From positions 1,426,001-1,490,000 of the forward strand of contig NZ_UHDZ01000001.1 in NCBI RefSeq assembly GCF_900458815.1: a DNA stretch of 64,000 nucleotides. Reading direction: 5' to 3'. Origin of the DNA: Staphylococcus saccharolyticus (GTDB lineage Bacteria; Bacillota; Bacilli; Staphylococcales; Staphylococcaceae). This document shows positions 20,893 to 30,385 of this stretch, one piece after another. A model generated the notes under the pieces. It was not told where the DNA came from, searched no databases, and worked only from the letters and a program-made list of their open reading frames with translations. How positions within the stretch are numbered: position 1 is the stretch's first letter; each line of letters starts with the position of its first letter. Both the position numbers and the translations under genes were made by a program.

Positions 20893-20907
20893 AATTTTTG
20901 TAAAATT
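20893..20907. promoter_or_regulatory. Possible CodY-binding motif between hom and lysC
   Basis: AATTTTTGTAAAATT matches 12 of 15 positions of the CodY box AATTTTCWGAAAATT. It lies in the shared divergent regulatory region of two amino-acid biosynthesis units, a common setting for CodY control. The match alone is weak in AT-rich DNA. Confidence 0.4.
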
Positions 20908-20944
20908 CTTAATATTGAAAATATAAATCTATATTACCATGGTC

Positions 20945-20978
20945 AATCAGAAAACTAAATAAAAATTTCTGATTTTTT
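20945..20978 (+). terminator. Leader terminator (possible attenuator) just upstream of lysC
   Basis: Stem AATCAGAAA / TTTCTGATT (20945-20953 and 20966-20974), then TTTT, ending 16 bases before the aspartokinase start. Its position inside the leader, not after a gene, suggests attenuation. An ATG at 20939 opens a seven-codon frame (MVNQKTK) across the stem, but it has no clear ribosome-binding site. Confidence 0.6.
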
Positions 20979-20994
20979 AGAAAGGTTGAAAATT

Positions 20995-22371
20995 ATGAAA
21001 GTTTCTAAATTTGGAGGAAGTTCAGTTTCCGACGCCAAACAAATCAAAAAAGTTTTAGATATCGTAAATGAAGACCCAGAGCGTAAAATTATTATCGTCT
21101 CAGCGCCGGGCAAAAGACATAAAGATGATATTAAAACAACTGACTTACTTATACGTTTGTATGAGAAGATTCAAAATAACCTCGATTATCAAAGTAAAAA
21201 AAAGGAAATTATTCAGCGTTATGCAGATATTGTTAATGGACTAAACATGGATGATGCCATATTGACTACGATTGATGAAACGTTAGAACTTTACATTGAA
21301 CAACTTTCAGACAAGCCTCCTCGTCTTTATGATGCTTTATTATCTTGTGGTGAAAACTTTAACGCACAACTCATAGCGATTTTTAATAATAGTCAAGGCA
21401 CCCCTACACGTTATGTATCACCAAAAGAAGCATGCTTAATTGTTACTGATTTACCTCAACAAGCTCAAATACTCGATTCCTCTTATACAGATATTTATAA
21501 ATTACGTAATTATAAAGAGAAATTAATCATTCCAGGATTCTTTGGCGTTTCACAACAGAATTATATCGTCACATTCCCACGTGGTGGTTCAGATATCACT
21601 GGTGCTATTATAGCTAGAAGCGTTAGAGCTTCACTCTATGAGAACTTTACTGATGTTTCAGGTATATATAAAGCAAACCCAAATATCATCAATCACCCTG
21701 AACTTATTGAAGAAATCACTTATAGAGAAATGCGTGAATTATCCTATGCAGGTTTTAGTGTATTCCATGATGAAGCATTACAACCTCTTTATAAAGATCG
21801 TATTCCTGTTGTCATTAAGAATACTAATAGACCCAATGATAAAGGAACATATATTCTACACGATCGTGAAATTGACTCAAATAAAGTGATAAGTGGTATT
21901 AGTTGTGATAAAGGCTTCACAGTTATTAATATAAAAAAATATTTAATGAATAGAATTGTTGGGTTCACAACTAAAATTCTTGGAGTGTTAGAGGAATTTA
22001 ATATATCTTTTGATCATATTCCTTCTGGAATTGACAATATCAGTATTATTATGAGAACAAATCAAATTAATGGAAAAGAAAGTCAAGTTTTAAATGAAAT
22101 ACGCAAACGTTGTAAGGTTGATGAATTAAGTATTGATAATGATTTAGCTATCTTAATGATAGTAGGTGAAGGAATGAACCAAGTTGTAGGAACTGCAAGT
22201 AAAATCACTCACGCACTATCCGAATCAAATATCAATTTAATTATGATAAATCAAGGTGCATCAGAGATTTCAATGATGTTTGGTATACGAGAAGAAGATG
22301 CTGAGAAAGCTGTTCTTTCTACTTATGAATTTTGTTACCATGGAGTTTGTCTAAAAAATTTATGTCAATAA
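20995..22371 (+). CDS. Aspartate kinase
   Basis: Phosphorylates aspartate, the first step of the lysine/threonine/methionine pathway. The 458-residue protein has the kinase N-terminus KVSKFGGSSVSD, the catalytic ITTDLLIRL-like and FPRGGSDITGAI segments, and two C-terminal ACT domains (about 305-458; for example ISFDHIPSGIDNISIIM and INLIMINQGASEISMMFG), the usual site of allosteric inhibition by lysine or threonine. The ATG at 20995 follows AAAGGTTG; a TTG nine bases upstream is in frame but badly spaced. It is divergent from hom-thrC-thrB. Confidence 0.95.
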   Translation: MKVSKFGGSSVSDAKQIKKVLDIVNEDPERKIIIVSAPGKRHKDDIKTTDLLIRLYEKIQNNLDYQSKKKEIIQRYADIVNGLNMDDAILTTIDETLELYIEQLSDKPPRLYDALLSCGENFNAQLIAIFNNSQGTPTRYVSPKEACLIVTDLPQQAQILDSSYTDIYKLRNYKEKLIIPGFFGVSQQNYIVTFPRGGSDITGAIIARSVRASLYENFTDVSGIYKANPNIINHPELIEEITYREMRELSYAGFSVFHDEALQPLYKDRIPVVIKNTNRPNDKGTYILHDREIDSNKVISGISCDKGFTVINIKKYLMNRIVGFTTKILGVLEEFNISFDHIPSGIDNISIIMRTNQINGKESQVLNEIRKRCKVDELSIDNDLAILMIVGEGMNQVVGTASKITHALSESNINLIMINQGASEISMMFGIREEDAEKAVLSTYEFCYHGVCLKNLCQ

Positions 22372-22378
22372 AAATAAT

Positions 22379-22450
22379 GATTTCTACATTACATATATAC
22401 TCAAGTAATCTCAAATTCTCCTTAGAATATATGTTGTAGAAATCTTTTTT
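22379..22450 (+). terminator. Terminator after the aspartokinase gene
   Basis: Long imperfect stem GATTTCTACATTACATATAT / ATATATGTTGTAGAAATC (22379-22398 and 22427-22444), then TTTTTT. The T-run overlaps the end of the convergent gene. Confidence 0.8.
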
Positions 22451-23042
22451 ACGATATTTTCTTATTATGAATAATAGCTTCTTGAATTCGTCTCTCGCCT
22501 ACTACTAATTTTAATATGTAAAATTGATAGTAACTTAATGCGTCTATAACAACTTTGTAATTTGAGAACTGATGATAATTTTGATCATCCATTAAATCAT
22601 ACATTAGTACAATTTCAGGTTTAATATAATCTACATTCCAACTTAATGAGTGAAAGTAAATATTATTTTTAGGTAGTCTAATATTGTTGTCTAACCTAAA
22701 TACCCACTCATCATTAGTAACATCGTAAACGAATACATTAAGAACAATTGTATTTTCTTTTAACACTTCCACGTGAGCAATTTGAGACAAAGACATTGCT
22801 TCAGATTGTGTTTCATCATTAAGTTTATCATAATATTTAATCACAAAATCTTTCGGAATAACTTTGATAATTTCTAATAGCTTTTTACGTTCAACACAAA
22901 TATCGACTTTAGAAGACAGTTTAAATTCATCATTTAAAAAAAGATGCATAGCTACTTCGCCATGAAATTTAAATAAATGAGTAGACGTTTCTCTCAATAT
23001 TTCAACTATTTGATTTACTGGATTTTGTTCTTCAAGTTTCAT
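22449..23042 (-). CDS. Conserved protein with a possible nucleotidyltransferase-like fold
   Basis: A 197-residue soluble protein of unknown function. The segment FKFHGEVAMHLFLNDEFKLSSKVDICVER (around residues 24-52) resembles the GG(x)nDxD region of nucleotidyltransferase-like proteins, with the usual Gly-Ser and paired acidic residues not conserved, so an active enzyme is not assured. It is preceded by AAGAGGTGG and by a strong sigma-A promoter with a perfect CcpA site just downstream, suggesting a carbon-controlled gene. The fold is an inference from pattern only. Confidence 0.75.
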   Translation of the reverse strand: MKLEEQNPVNQIVEILRETSTHLFKFHGEVAMHLFLNDEFKLSSKVDICVERKKLLEIIKVIPKDFVIKYYDKLNDETQSEAMSLSQIAHVEVLKENTIVLNVFVYDVTNDEWVFRLDNNIRLPKNNIYFHSLSWNVDYIKPEIVLMYDLMDDQNYHQFSNYKVVIDALSYYQFYILKLVVGERRIQEAIIHNKKIS

Positions 23043-23375
23043 TTAAACCACCTCTTTAGCAAGCGCTTTCATACCTAAATTATACCCACACAACTCATAA
23101 TTATCAAACACATAAATGTGAACATTTAGTAAACTTTATTTTTAATTTTTATCAATATTAAATTTCATATCATCATCAATTTAGCTAAATTTATTTCTTA
23201 TAATTAGTGTAACTTTCTCCACAGTTCACCAAATTTTAAATGTTATGTAAATAATTCGTCACCCTTTATGTATTACTATTTCGAGGTTTCTCAAATTCAT
23301 TGAACTCAAAATTTAAGAAGTTTATAATTTATTTTGCAAATAGAATTTAATATTAAAAGATTTGGGTGAATATTT
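23043..23375. other. Intergenic region, 333 bases
   Basis: Holds the promoter and cre site for the leftward gene next to 23042. The rest (23108-23375) is AT-rich and presumably carries the promoter of the rightward NERD-like gene. No gene, RNA motif or repeat is evident. Confidence 0.5.
23058..23107 (-). promoter_or_regulatory. Sigma-A promoter with a perfect cre (CcpA) site
   Basis: On the minus strand TTGATA (23102-23107), a 17-base spacer and TATAAT (23079-23084) form a near-consensus promoter. TGAAAGCGCTTGCT (23058-23071) fits the cre consensus TGWAARCGYTWNCW at every position and would lie at about +1 to +14, where CcpA binding blocks transcription. It controls the 197-residue protein gene. 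Confidence 0.75.
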
Positions 23376-24248
23376 ATGTCTTTAACGATCATCTTATCTG
23401 TATTAATCGTCATTTTGATTGGAGTTATGATTCTAAATCAAAGATACATGAAAGATAGAGTTGAAACAGAAGAGTATGCAAGAAATCAGTTAATTGCTAA
23501 AAATTCAATTCTAAGTGAGGAAAACTTATCACTTAAAAATCAAATGCTAAGTACTAATAATGACATTGGGTATTGTGCTTTTAAAAATGCTAAACGTGAA
23601 TTAAAAAAAATTCTAAATGGCTTTAAAGAACAAGGGCGTTTGAAATTCTATTCGATTATTCCTACGAGTAATTTGGCTGTTAAACATCCTTTATTCGAAT
23701 ATGCACGTTCATTTGATTTCATTATCATAACTGATGTAGGACTCATTAATGTGGATGTTAAAAATTGGAATCAAAAAACATTTTATCATTTTGACGTACC
23801 TGATAGGCATTTAGAAGAAGGTAATTACCACTTTAATTCTGAAAAAGTGGTGGGCCATTATGTAAGCAGTCGTTATCATAGTCAATTTAATACCACTCGT
23901 TCAGGCGTATACACTTTTATTGAAATACTACAAAATAATCGTGTTATTTATGAATTTTATGATCACGATCCATACCAAAAAGCTGCTAATAATGCAAAAG
24001 CTTTAAAAGATAAAATTGAAAGTGATTATAACTTTAAAATTCAAAGTATTGGGATTATATATTTCAGTGATGGTAGCGTAAATATCATTGAAGGTTCCGA
24101 AGAGCGTGACAAATATGTTGATACAGTTTCAACCCCTACCTCTTTAGAAAAGGTAATTGAAGATGCGATTCAATTATCTAAGCATCCACTTAACGATGAA
24201 CAACTCTCAGAGATTTCAGAGGGTTTTAAACAACATATGAATAATTAA
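23376..24248 (+). CDS. Membrane-anchored NERD-domain-like protein
   Basis: A 290-residue protein with an N-terminal membrane helix (about residues 3-21), a short coiled coil (about 30-60), and a cytoplasmic domain. The segment FDFIIITDVGLINVDVKNWN (around 116-135) matches the core of NERD (nuclease-related) domains, where the pattern is D-x-(hydrophobic)-x-G-x-x-x-(I/V)-(E/D)-x-K-N-W, similar to restriction-endonuclease-like active sites. Here Asp replaces the more usual Glu before the VK. The start has GGGTG. Substrate and role are unknown; it is a single-gene unit with its own terminator. Confidence 0.75.
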   Translation: MSLTIILSVLIVILIGVMILNQRYMKDRVETEEYARNQLIAKNSILSEENLSLKNQMLSTNNDIGYCAFKNAKRELKKILNGFKEQGRLKFYSIIPTSNLAVKHPLFEYARSFDFIIITDVGLINVDVKNWNQKTFYHFDVPDRHLEEGNYHFNSEKVVGHYVSSRYHSQFNTTRSGVYTFIEILQNNRVIYEFYDHDPYQKAANNAKALKDKIESDYNFKIQSIGIIYFSDGSVNIIEGSEERDKYVDTVSTPTSLEKVIEDAIQLSKHPLNDEQLSEISEGFKQHMNN

Positions 24249-24258
24249 GTACATGCAA

Positions 24259-24310
24259 AAACCCTTGGAGTTTCTCATTCAAGTTAACTCTCCTAGGGTT
24301 AGTTTTATTT
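24259..24310 (+). terminator. Terminator after the NERD-like gene
   Basis: Imperfect stem AACCCTTGGAGTT / AACTCTCCTAGGGTT (24260-24272 and 24286-24300), then AGTTTTATTT. Confidence 0.8.
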
Positions 24311-24853
24311 AACTCCAAATTTTTAACTTTTCTTCTTTAGCCTTATTTTGAGCTTTTATAAAACTTTGACGATACTTCCCATTTGGTGAAAAATATTTTT
24401 CTCGTGCTAAGCCCTTTTCGACTAATTCTTCATTAAACATTTGTTTATCACTTAGCCAAACGTATGCTAATGTACGTCCGTATCTATCTGTTTTTTCTTT
24501 ATCATACTCAAGATATACATTTTTTTCGTTAAATGTTTCTTAGTATAATTTGATGCTTCTTTACCATAAGGTTGAACCGGTGTATTCGGCTTAACTGTTT
24601 CTGGTGTATCAATGCCAATCAATCTAACTTTAATGTCTTTATTATTTCTTTGAGCAACAAAAGTATCGCCATCTACAACACGTTTAATATAAACCTTATC
24701 TTTACCATTTATATTTGAGTTTTCAGACGTATGATTTAAGTCGGGAGAACCAAACGGTCCTGAATGATTAATAAATTGAAAAATGATAACTAAAATCGCT
24801 ATCATTGCTACAATAATAATTGATAATACTTTTTTAGATTTCAATGCTGTCAT
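24309..24853 (-). pseudogene. Membrane-anchored thermonuclease (Nuc2-like), frameshifted
   Basis: Calcium-dependent staphylococcal nuclease degrades DNA and RNA outside the cell; the Nuc2 type is held by an N-terminal membrane helix (residues 8-27 here). The sequence has RVVDGDTF and KVRLIGIDTPET with the catalytic Arg and Asp/Glu. At a run of seven A on the coding strand (about 24516-24522) the frame breaks and stops at 24467. The rest (RYGRTLAYVWLSDKQMFNEE to EEKLKIWS) continues in another frame to a TAA at 24309-24311. Eight A would restore one protein of about 181 residues. The distal part holds the second catalytic Arg, so the truncated form should be inactive. Confidence 0.85.
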
Positions 24854-25015
24854 CTTTTTTATTTAATATACCGATTAATAGTAATTAAAATTAACTTTAT
24901 CGTCAATTTTTTCAAACTAATATTTTAAAACTCCATTTGACCTTCTCAATACTATCTATCTATTTTTTCAAAATGATAGAGCATGATATAATACGGTGTG
25001 TTAGGAGTGAAATAG

Positions 25016-25201
25016 ATGAATACATCTAATGAAAATAAAATCACTATCATTGCAGTGATTGTCGCAATCATTGTTGGTGTGATTTTACAAATCGTCTTTA
25101 AATTACCATTAATAGTTAGCTTAGTCGGTTCAGTATTTTTAGGTATGTTAGTAGGATTTATTGTTTATCTTATTCAATCATATAAAAATAAAAGTAAATA
25201 A
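25016..25201 (+). CDS. Small two-helix membrane protein, function unknown
   Basis: A 61-residue protein made almost entirely of two membrane helices (about residues 9-28 and 31-52) with a short polar N-terminus and a basic C-terminus (QSYKNKSK). It has a good ribosome-binding site (TAGGAGTG) and a TATAAT-like -10 at 24978. No family recognised. Confidence 0.7.
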   Translation: MNTSNENKITIIAVIVAIIVGVILQIVFKLPLIVSLVGSVFLGMLVGFIVYLIQSYKNKSK

Positions 25202-25505
25202 AAATTGAACGGTGTATTTAAATATGCGTAATTTTTTAATTATTACTTGACTAAACGTAGGAAAGGGCGAGGTACAAAATTCATATTGAATTCGTTGTCT
25301 CACCCCAGCAACGAACTCCAACTTGCATTGTCTATTGAATTTATGGGTGAAATTCTCTTTTTACGGCCCGGACTATAGTTGAAAAAAGCTTGATATAAGT
25401 TCATTTTCAATTCAGTCATCAACTGACAATATGCTAAAAATACCTAAGACATTGATTGATGTGCACCCCAAAAACATCTAAGTTTGTGGTGTGCATGTTT
25501 ATATT
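25202..25505. other. Intergenic region, 304 bases
   Basis: Apart from the dispersed repeat it has a strong hairpin ATGTGCACCCCAAA / TTTGTGGTGTGCAT (25459-25472 and 25483-25496) followed by GTTTATATTTT on the plus strand. It probably ends transcription of the small membrane protein gene, the two-component locus, or both. No gene is seen. Confidence 0.55.
25255..25380. repeat. Dispersed staphylococcal intergenic repeat, degraded copy
   Basis: The stretch contains CGAACTCCAACTTGCATTGTC, AAATTCATATTGAATTC, TGTCTCACCCC and GAAATTCTCTTTTTACGGCC. These are the building blocks of the repeat family scattered between genes in staphylococci, typically read as CAACTTGCATTGTCTGTAGAATTTC. This copy is diverged. 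The origin and role of the family are unclear. Confidence 0.6.
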
Positions 25506-26139
25506 TTAAATCCATCCCTTATCTACAGCTTTTTTCCAAGCATCAAAACGATTATCTGAATACAGTTGTACTTGTATAATTGCGTACAGTTCCATCAGAT
25601 TAGTATAACTTTCCAGCAATTTCTTTACTACTTAAGCCATTACCAATCTCTCTTAAAACGACTTGTTCTTTATGTGTTAATGGATTTGATTCGGTAAATA
25701 ATGAAGTCATTAGTGACGCGCTATACTCTTTCTCGCCTTTCACCACTTTATAGATTGTTTTGACTAAGTCGTCTACTGAACGTTCTTTTAATACATAGGC
25801 ATCAACATCATTTGCTACCGCTTTTTCATAGTAGCCAGGACGTTTAAACGTAGTAACAATAATTACTCTCGTATTAAAATTCTTTTCTCTCACATGAGAT
25901 AAGATTTCTAAACCTGTCATGCCAGGAATTTCAATATCTAAAATAGCCACATTGGGTTCGTTATTTTTTATAAATTTGAGTGCATCTACGCCATTTTCCA
26001 AATCAGCTAAAACCTTCATATCTTCATGCATTTCTATCAGTTGTACCATTGCTTTTCTCAACATCAATTGATCTTCAGCTATGACGGCGATATCATCATA
26101 AATCACCTCTTGGTATGTCGATAATGATGTGTGTTCCAT
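25506..26139 (-). pseudogene. NarL/LuxR-type response regulator, nonsense and deletion
   Basis: The receiver domain is intact (VIAEDQLMLRKAMVQLIE, phospho-acceptor Asp in VAILDIEIPGMTG, IIVTTFKRPGYYEKAV, AYVLKERSVDDLV). The C-terminal DNA-binding domain starts normally (PLTHKEQVVLREIGNGLSSKEIAGKLY) but reaches a TAA at 25600 where Leu is expected. The frame then continues SDGTVRNYTSTV and loses about a dozen bases before DNRFDAWKKAVDKGWI, which is in another frame and ends at 25506. So the helix-turn-helix is broken by a stop and a small deletion. The true start is uncertain (GTG at 26106 or an ATG lost to a one-base change at about 26098), overlapping the kinase gene end. Confidence 0.85.
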
Positions 26140-27153
26140 TATTTGAATATACAGTTACTTTGCTAATTAAATAATCCACACATTCTTTAATACTTTTTAA
26201 ATTCAAAGCATCTTCATTATCTATATCCACACCATTATCTTTAATTTTTAAAATTAATTGATGATCAAGCTCCTCTAATTCCTGTATCACTTCAGTCGCA
26301 TGGGCATGTTTAATAACATTGTTAATTGCCTCTCTAAAAATCATGGATAATATCGATTGTTTAGCAGGATTTAATGATGTAGCGGCACCTTTATTGTTGA
26401 ATATAAAATTTAGATGAGCATCATGTAATATACTTTCTACAGACAAAACCTCATCTTCAAAAGATTGTATTTTTAAATCATCAATAATAAATCTGACTTT
26501 ATTTAAAGCTTCTCTAGAAAGTACATTAATAGCAAGCATCTCATTTTTAGCTGCCTCTGGTTGGGTATCAATGAGTTTAGTAGCTAATTCTGATTTTAAA
26601 GTAAGACTGGCAAATACATGACCTAATGTATCATGAAGATCTTGATTTATTCTATTGCGCTCTTGTTGAGCTATTAATACCTTAATATACTTATTCTTTT
26701 CTTCAAGTTTAGCTTTCATAATACGTTCGTCTCTATTTTTATGCCTATAGCAACAATTAATATAACCAAATAAAATGCACTTAAAAGAACCACATATGTT
26801 GAATTAAATTTATAAGTTAATATTAAACAAGTTATCATAGATATTAAAAAAGTTATAAATTCTTTTGAGAGAATCTTGACATTAAACATAAAAGGTAAAG
26901 CGAATGCACTAAAGAAGAAAAATAAACTATATACAAAATAAAAAATTCCTAAATAATGAATAACTAATAATACATATAAAATACTATTACTAAGGTGTTT
27001 ATAAAATAAAATCATCGTCACATAACTTATTGTAAAAATAGAAACAATTAAATAGTTTAATAAACTGTCACGTTTATCAGCAAATATAGCTAAGAACGGA
27101 AATATTAAAGAACTTAATTCACCTAATCTTACTCCCCAACTTCTTGACTCCAT
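26096..27153 (-). pseudogene. Sensor histidine kinase (HisKA_3/DesK type), frameshifted
   Basis: The N-terminal part (145 codons) is a membrane sensor with four to five helices; the C-terminal part (207 codons) holds the dimerisation/phospho-acceptor box RNRINQDLHDTLGHVFASL (His acceptor) and the ATPase region NNVIKHAHATEV. They appear as two genes overlapping by ATGA. However, adding one A to an A5 run near 26738 fuses them as IKNRDERIMKAKLEEKNKYI, the normal linker of such kinases. The G1 box reads DNGVD in place of DNGxG, a second sign of relaxed selection. The partner is the adjacent response regulator. Confidence 0.85.
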
Positions 27154-27884
27154 TTACGAAACATCTCTCTTCTTATTAATGATTAAAGCAATACTCAAAA
27201 AGATTATACTATAGAGTATGAGAAAGCCAAACGCTTCTATATTGACACCTTTATCTTGACCTAAATCTAAAGCAAGTTGTTTTAAATAATACGTTGGCAT
27301 TCGTTTAGAAATGGACTGAAGCCAATCTGGAAAGGTATAAACAGGAAACCATAAACCTCCTAATATAGCAAGTGTAATATTAAGTAAATTGGCAAAACTA
27401 CATGCTTTTTGAATATCATTGAGTTGTGCGATAATCAGTCCTAAAGTCAAAAATAAACTAGCCCCTATCCATAAAGCTAAGACAGAGAATATCCATTGAA
27501 AAACAGTCATATGAACATCCTTGTAAAAATGAGCCACATAAAAAAATAATAATTGCCATTAAAAACTGACACATCGTCTTAATTATTTTAACTAAATAAT
27601 ATTGAAATGATAGTAATGGGGTCATCATTAAACGTTTATACCAACCATGACTTCGCTCTTTAATCATATCTAATGGAAATGACAATAGACAAAAGTTCAT
27701 TAAACTAAATACTGTCATACTGTACATATACTCTTTATAAAACTTAGCTTTTGCTTCTTCATGGCATGTCTAATATAGAAGTAAATAATAAATAAAATAC
27801 TACAGGTAGGAATATGGACATAACTAAATACAATTTCTTTCTAAATATAATCTTTAATTCTGTTTTAAAATAAGTTGCTATCAC
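27154..27884 (-). pseudogene. ABC-2-type transporter permease, frameshifted at least twice
   Basis: A GTG start at 27882-27884 with AAGGAG upstream begins MIATYFKTELKIIFRKKLYL and a first membrane helix. The frame then stops at about 27765 (after LDMP), resumes in another frame (EEAKAKFYKEYMYSMTVFSL ... MAIIIF), and at a T7 run near 27541 shifts again to VAHFYKDVHMTVFQWIFSVL through to NKKRDVS at 27154. The pieces give six helices in the order expected for an ABC-2 permease. Its start overlaps the stop of the ATPase gene, the usual operon arrangement for such transporters. Confidence 0.8.
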
Positions 27885-28756
27885 TGGTAATTCACTCCTT
27901 TAGACATTTCATTAGAAAACACGACTTCTAATAAGGACGTTTTAAGAATTTCAATCTTATTGAAATTGACATGATGTTGTTTCAATAATTGTAAAACATC
28001 ACTCACATCAGTTGTTTTTATTTCATATCTATTTTTTATTAATTTAATTTCGTATTTATGTTTCAGTTGATTGATAAGTTCTTGATGCTTACAAGGAATT
28101 CGAATTAAAGAATAACTTTGATTCCTTTTTATATTTTCAGGTGAATCATTTAATTAAATTTTACCTTTATCTAACATCATTACTTGATCAGCCATTCTCT
28201 CAACTTCTTCAATATAATGAGAGGTATATAGTATCGTAGTGTTATTCATTCTTAATTTTTCGATAATACTCCAAAAATGTTGACGCATTTCTATATCCAT
28301 AGCTGACGTAGGCTCATCTAAAATTAACAGTTCAGGTTTACCTACCAATGCAAAAGCAAAATCTAAAATCCTCTGTTGTCCACCTGATAAATTACATACC
28401 ATTTGATTCATTTGTCGGTCGCTAAATTGTGTAATTTCTTTAAATTGATAAATAGAAATAAACGTTTGATAAAAGGATTGATATAATTGTAATAATTCGC
28501 ATACCTTTATGTACTTAGGAAACTGTGTTTTTTGAAAAAGAATGCCCATCTTATGCTTATTTAGCAAATTTGATTTATCAACGATTTGACCACTACCATA
28601 TTGATTATTTCCAATAATAATATCTATTAACGTTGACTTACCTGCTCCATTTTTACCGATTAATGCTGTACAACGTTTATTTTTTATATCAATACTTATA
28701 TTTTCTAAAACTTTGTGGTTCTTAAAAGATTTAGATATATGTCGAAGCTCAATCAT
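27881..28756 (-). pseudogene. ABC transporter ATPase, internal nonsense codon
   Basis: The ATPase has Walker A IGKNGAGKST, a Q-loop, the signature NLSGGQQRILDFAFAL, Walker B LLILDEPTSAMD and H-loop TSHYIEEVE. The frame meets a TAA at 28154-28156 after LDKGKI. Beyond it the same frame continues without interruption for another 90 codons (LNDSPENIKRNQSYSLIRIP to SNEMSKGVNYQ) to a TGA overlapping the permease GTG start. One base substitution therefore truncates the C-terminal domain. The ATG at 28756 follows AAAGGTG. The substrate is unknown; a two-component-linked exporter is likely from context. Confidence 0.85.
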
Positions 28757-28891
28757 TATCGTCACACCTTTGATTTATGTTACTTATAATTTAGCAAAGT
28801 CAAGATAATGAAATAAGTACCGAATGTCATTAATTAGTAATGACATTTGTCATATAATATTAAAAGTTTACATAACATATTTATTGTCATA

Positions 28892-28922
28892 CAAAAAGCC
28901 CCCGCTTTATTAAGCGAGAGCT
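28892..28922 (-). terminator. Terminator after cls
   Basis: Stem AGCTCTCGCTT / AAGCGGGGGCT (with two G-T pairs), 4-base loop, then TTTTTGT on the minus strand. Confidence 0.85.
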
Positions 28923-28933
28923 GAGGTTGAAAA

Positions 28934-30356
28934 TTATAATATTGGTGAAATTAATTTAGCTAAGTCTTCTTTAAATTTAATTGATAAAGGACGATTTTCA
29001 TATTTTTCTTTCGTCAATAAATTGGACTTAGTAATATCTTCTTCAAAGGCCTCACGCAGTTGCTTAGCAATCACCTTATCATAGATAAATGCGTTCACTT
29101 CAAAGTTCAGTTCAAAACTTCTAAAGTCCATATTTGCACTTCTTATTGATGATACCTCATCATCAATCATCAGAATTTTAGAATGTATAGATCCATTTTG
29201 ATATGCGTAAATATTAACGCCACTATCTAGTAAATCTGCTACATTTGAAAAAGTAGCCCAATATACAAATGGATGGTCTGGCTCACATGGAATCATCAAA
29301 TTGACATCAACACCACTATTTGCCGCCATTTTTAAGCATTAATATACGATTGATCTGGTATAAAGTAAGGGCTTTGAAGGTAAATAGACTTTCGAGCACT
29401 CATAATCATTTTAGTATAACCATATTCAATTTGATGTAAATCAAATGCAGGGCCACTCGATGCAATTTGAAGTGCTACATCCCCTTTTTCCCTGTTTTCT
29501 TAGGAAAATACTTTTGGCCAAATTCAAATTGAGGACGATGAGATTGTGAATTCCAATCTAAAATGAATCTAAGTTGTAATGTATCAATACCTTCACCTTG
29601 AATACGTGTATGTGTATCTCTCCAATATCCTAGTTTACCTAAACTTAAGTAGTCATCACCTACATTGAAACCACCAATATAACCTATTTGACCATCAATA
29701 ATAATAATCTTTCTATGATTACGATTATTCATTCTAAAGTTAATCAAAGGAAGTTTTGATGGAAAGAATGCCTCAACTTCTCCGCCTAGTGATCTAAAAT
29801 GTTTAAATTTAGATAATCTTACTTTTTTTGAACCTACATCATCGTATAATAGTTTAACTTCTAAACCTTCTTTAAGTTTTGTTTCAAGGACATCTAAAAT
29901 ACGCTTACCTAAACCATCAAGTTCAAATGTATAATACTCTAAATGAATGTAATCTTTCGCGTTATAGATATCTTCTACAACTTTGTCATATAACTCATGG
30001 CCATCTGTAAATAAATCAATTTTGTTATTTTCAGTTAAAAACGCATCCTGTTTCATTAGCAACATGCGAATGAGATCATGATGTTTTTGAACTTGATCAT
30101 TTATATAACCATAATTTTTCTTGTCAAAACTATCAACTTGGTCTTTAACTAAATCTGTAAAAGCGCGTAACTCATCACGGTTATTTCTTTCCATTTTCTT
30201 TTTAGACATAGTACAACCTAAGAATAAATATAAAATTAAACCCTACAAAAAGAACAAATAGCCAAGCCCAAGTAGCACTTGCACTACGTCGATCTCTTTC
30301 TAAAAAGATAATTACAAAAGCCAGTACTAGTTAATGATAAATCCTAACACAAGCAA
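28934..30356 (-). pseudogene. cls: Cardiolipin synthase, multiply frameshifted
   Basis: Cardiolipin synthase joins two phosphatidylglycerol molecules in the membrane. Both phospholipase-D motifs are present in the fragments: NHRKIIIIDGQIGYIGGFNV and [20 protein letters not shown]. The gene carries at least four lesions. Near the start, a one-base loss in ATTAACTAG splits the first helix (FIINLVLAFVIIF), and a further small change lies in GFILYLFLG. A one-base loss in AAAAAGGGG at about 29477 ends the first long frame. A lost T at about 29337 (GCTTAAAAATGG) separates [13 protein letters not shown]. Restoring each gives a continuous protein of about 475 residues, the family length. Confidence 0.88.
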
Positions 30357-30385
30357 TATTGTTAACTATAGATTGTTTAAAATCA

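Noticed and set aside
20810..20994. Lysine riboswitch or T-box before the aspartokinase gene
   Set aside because: The leader is only about 185 bases and lacks both the lysine-box core and the T-box AGGGTGGNACCGCG element; only a terminator hairpin is supported.
26096..26719. Separate gene for the kinase catalytic half
   Set aside because: Adding one A joins it smoothly to the membrane half, and the apparent ATGA overlap is a by-product of the frameshift.
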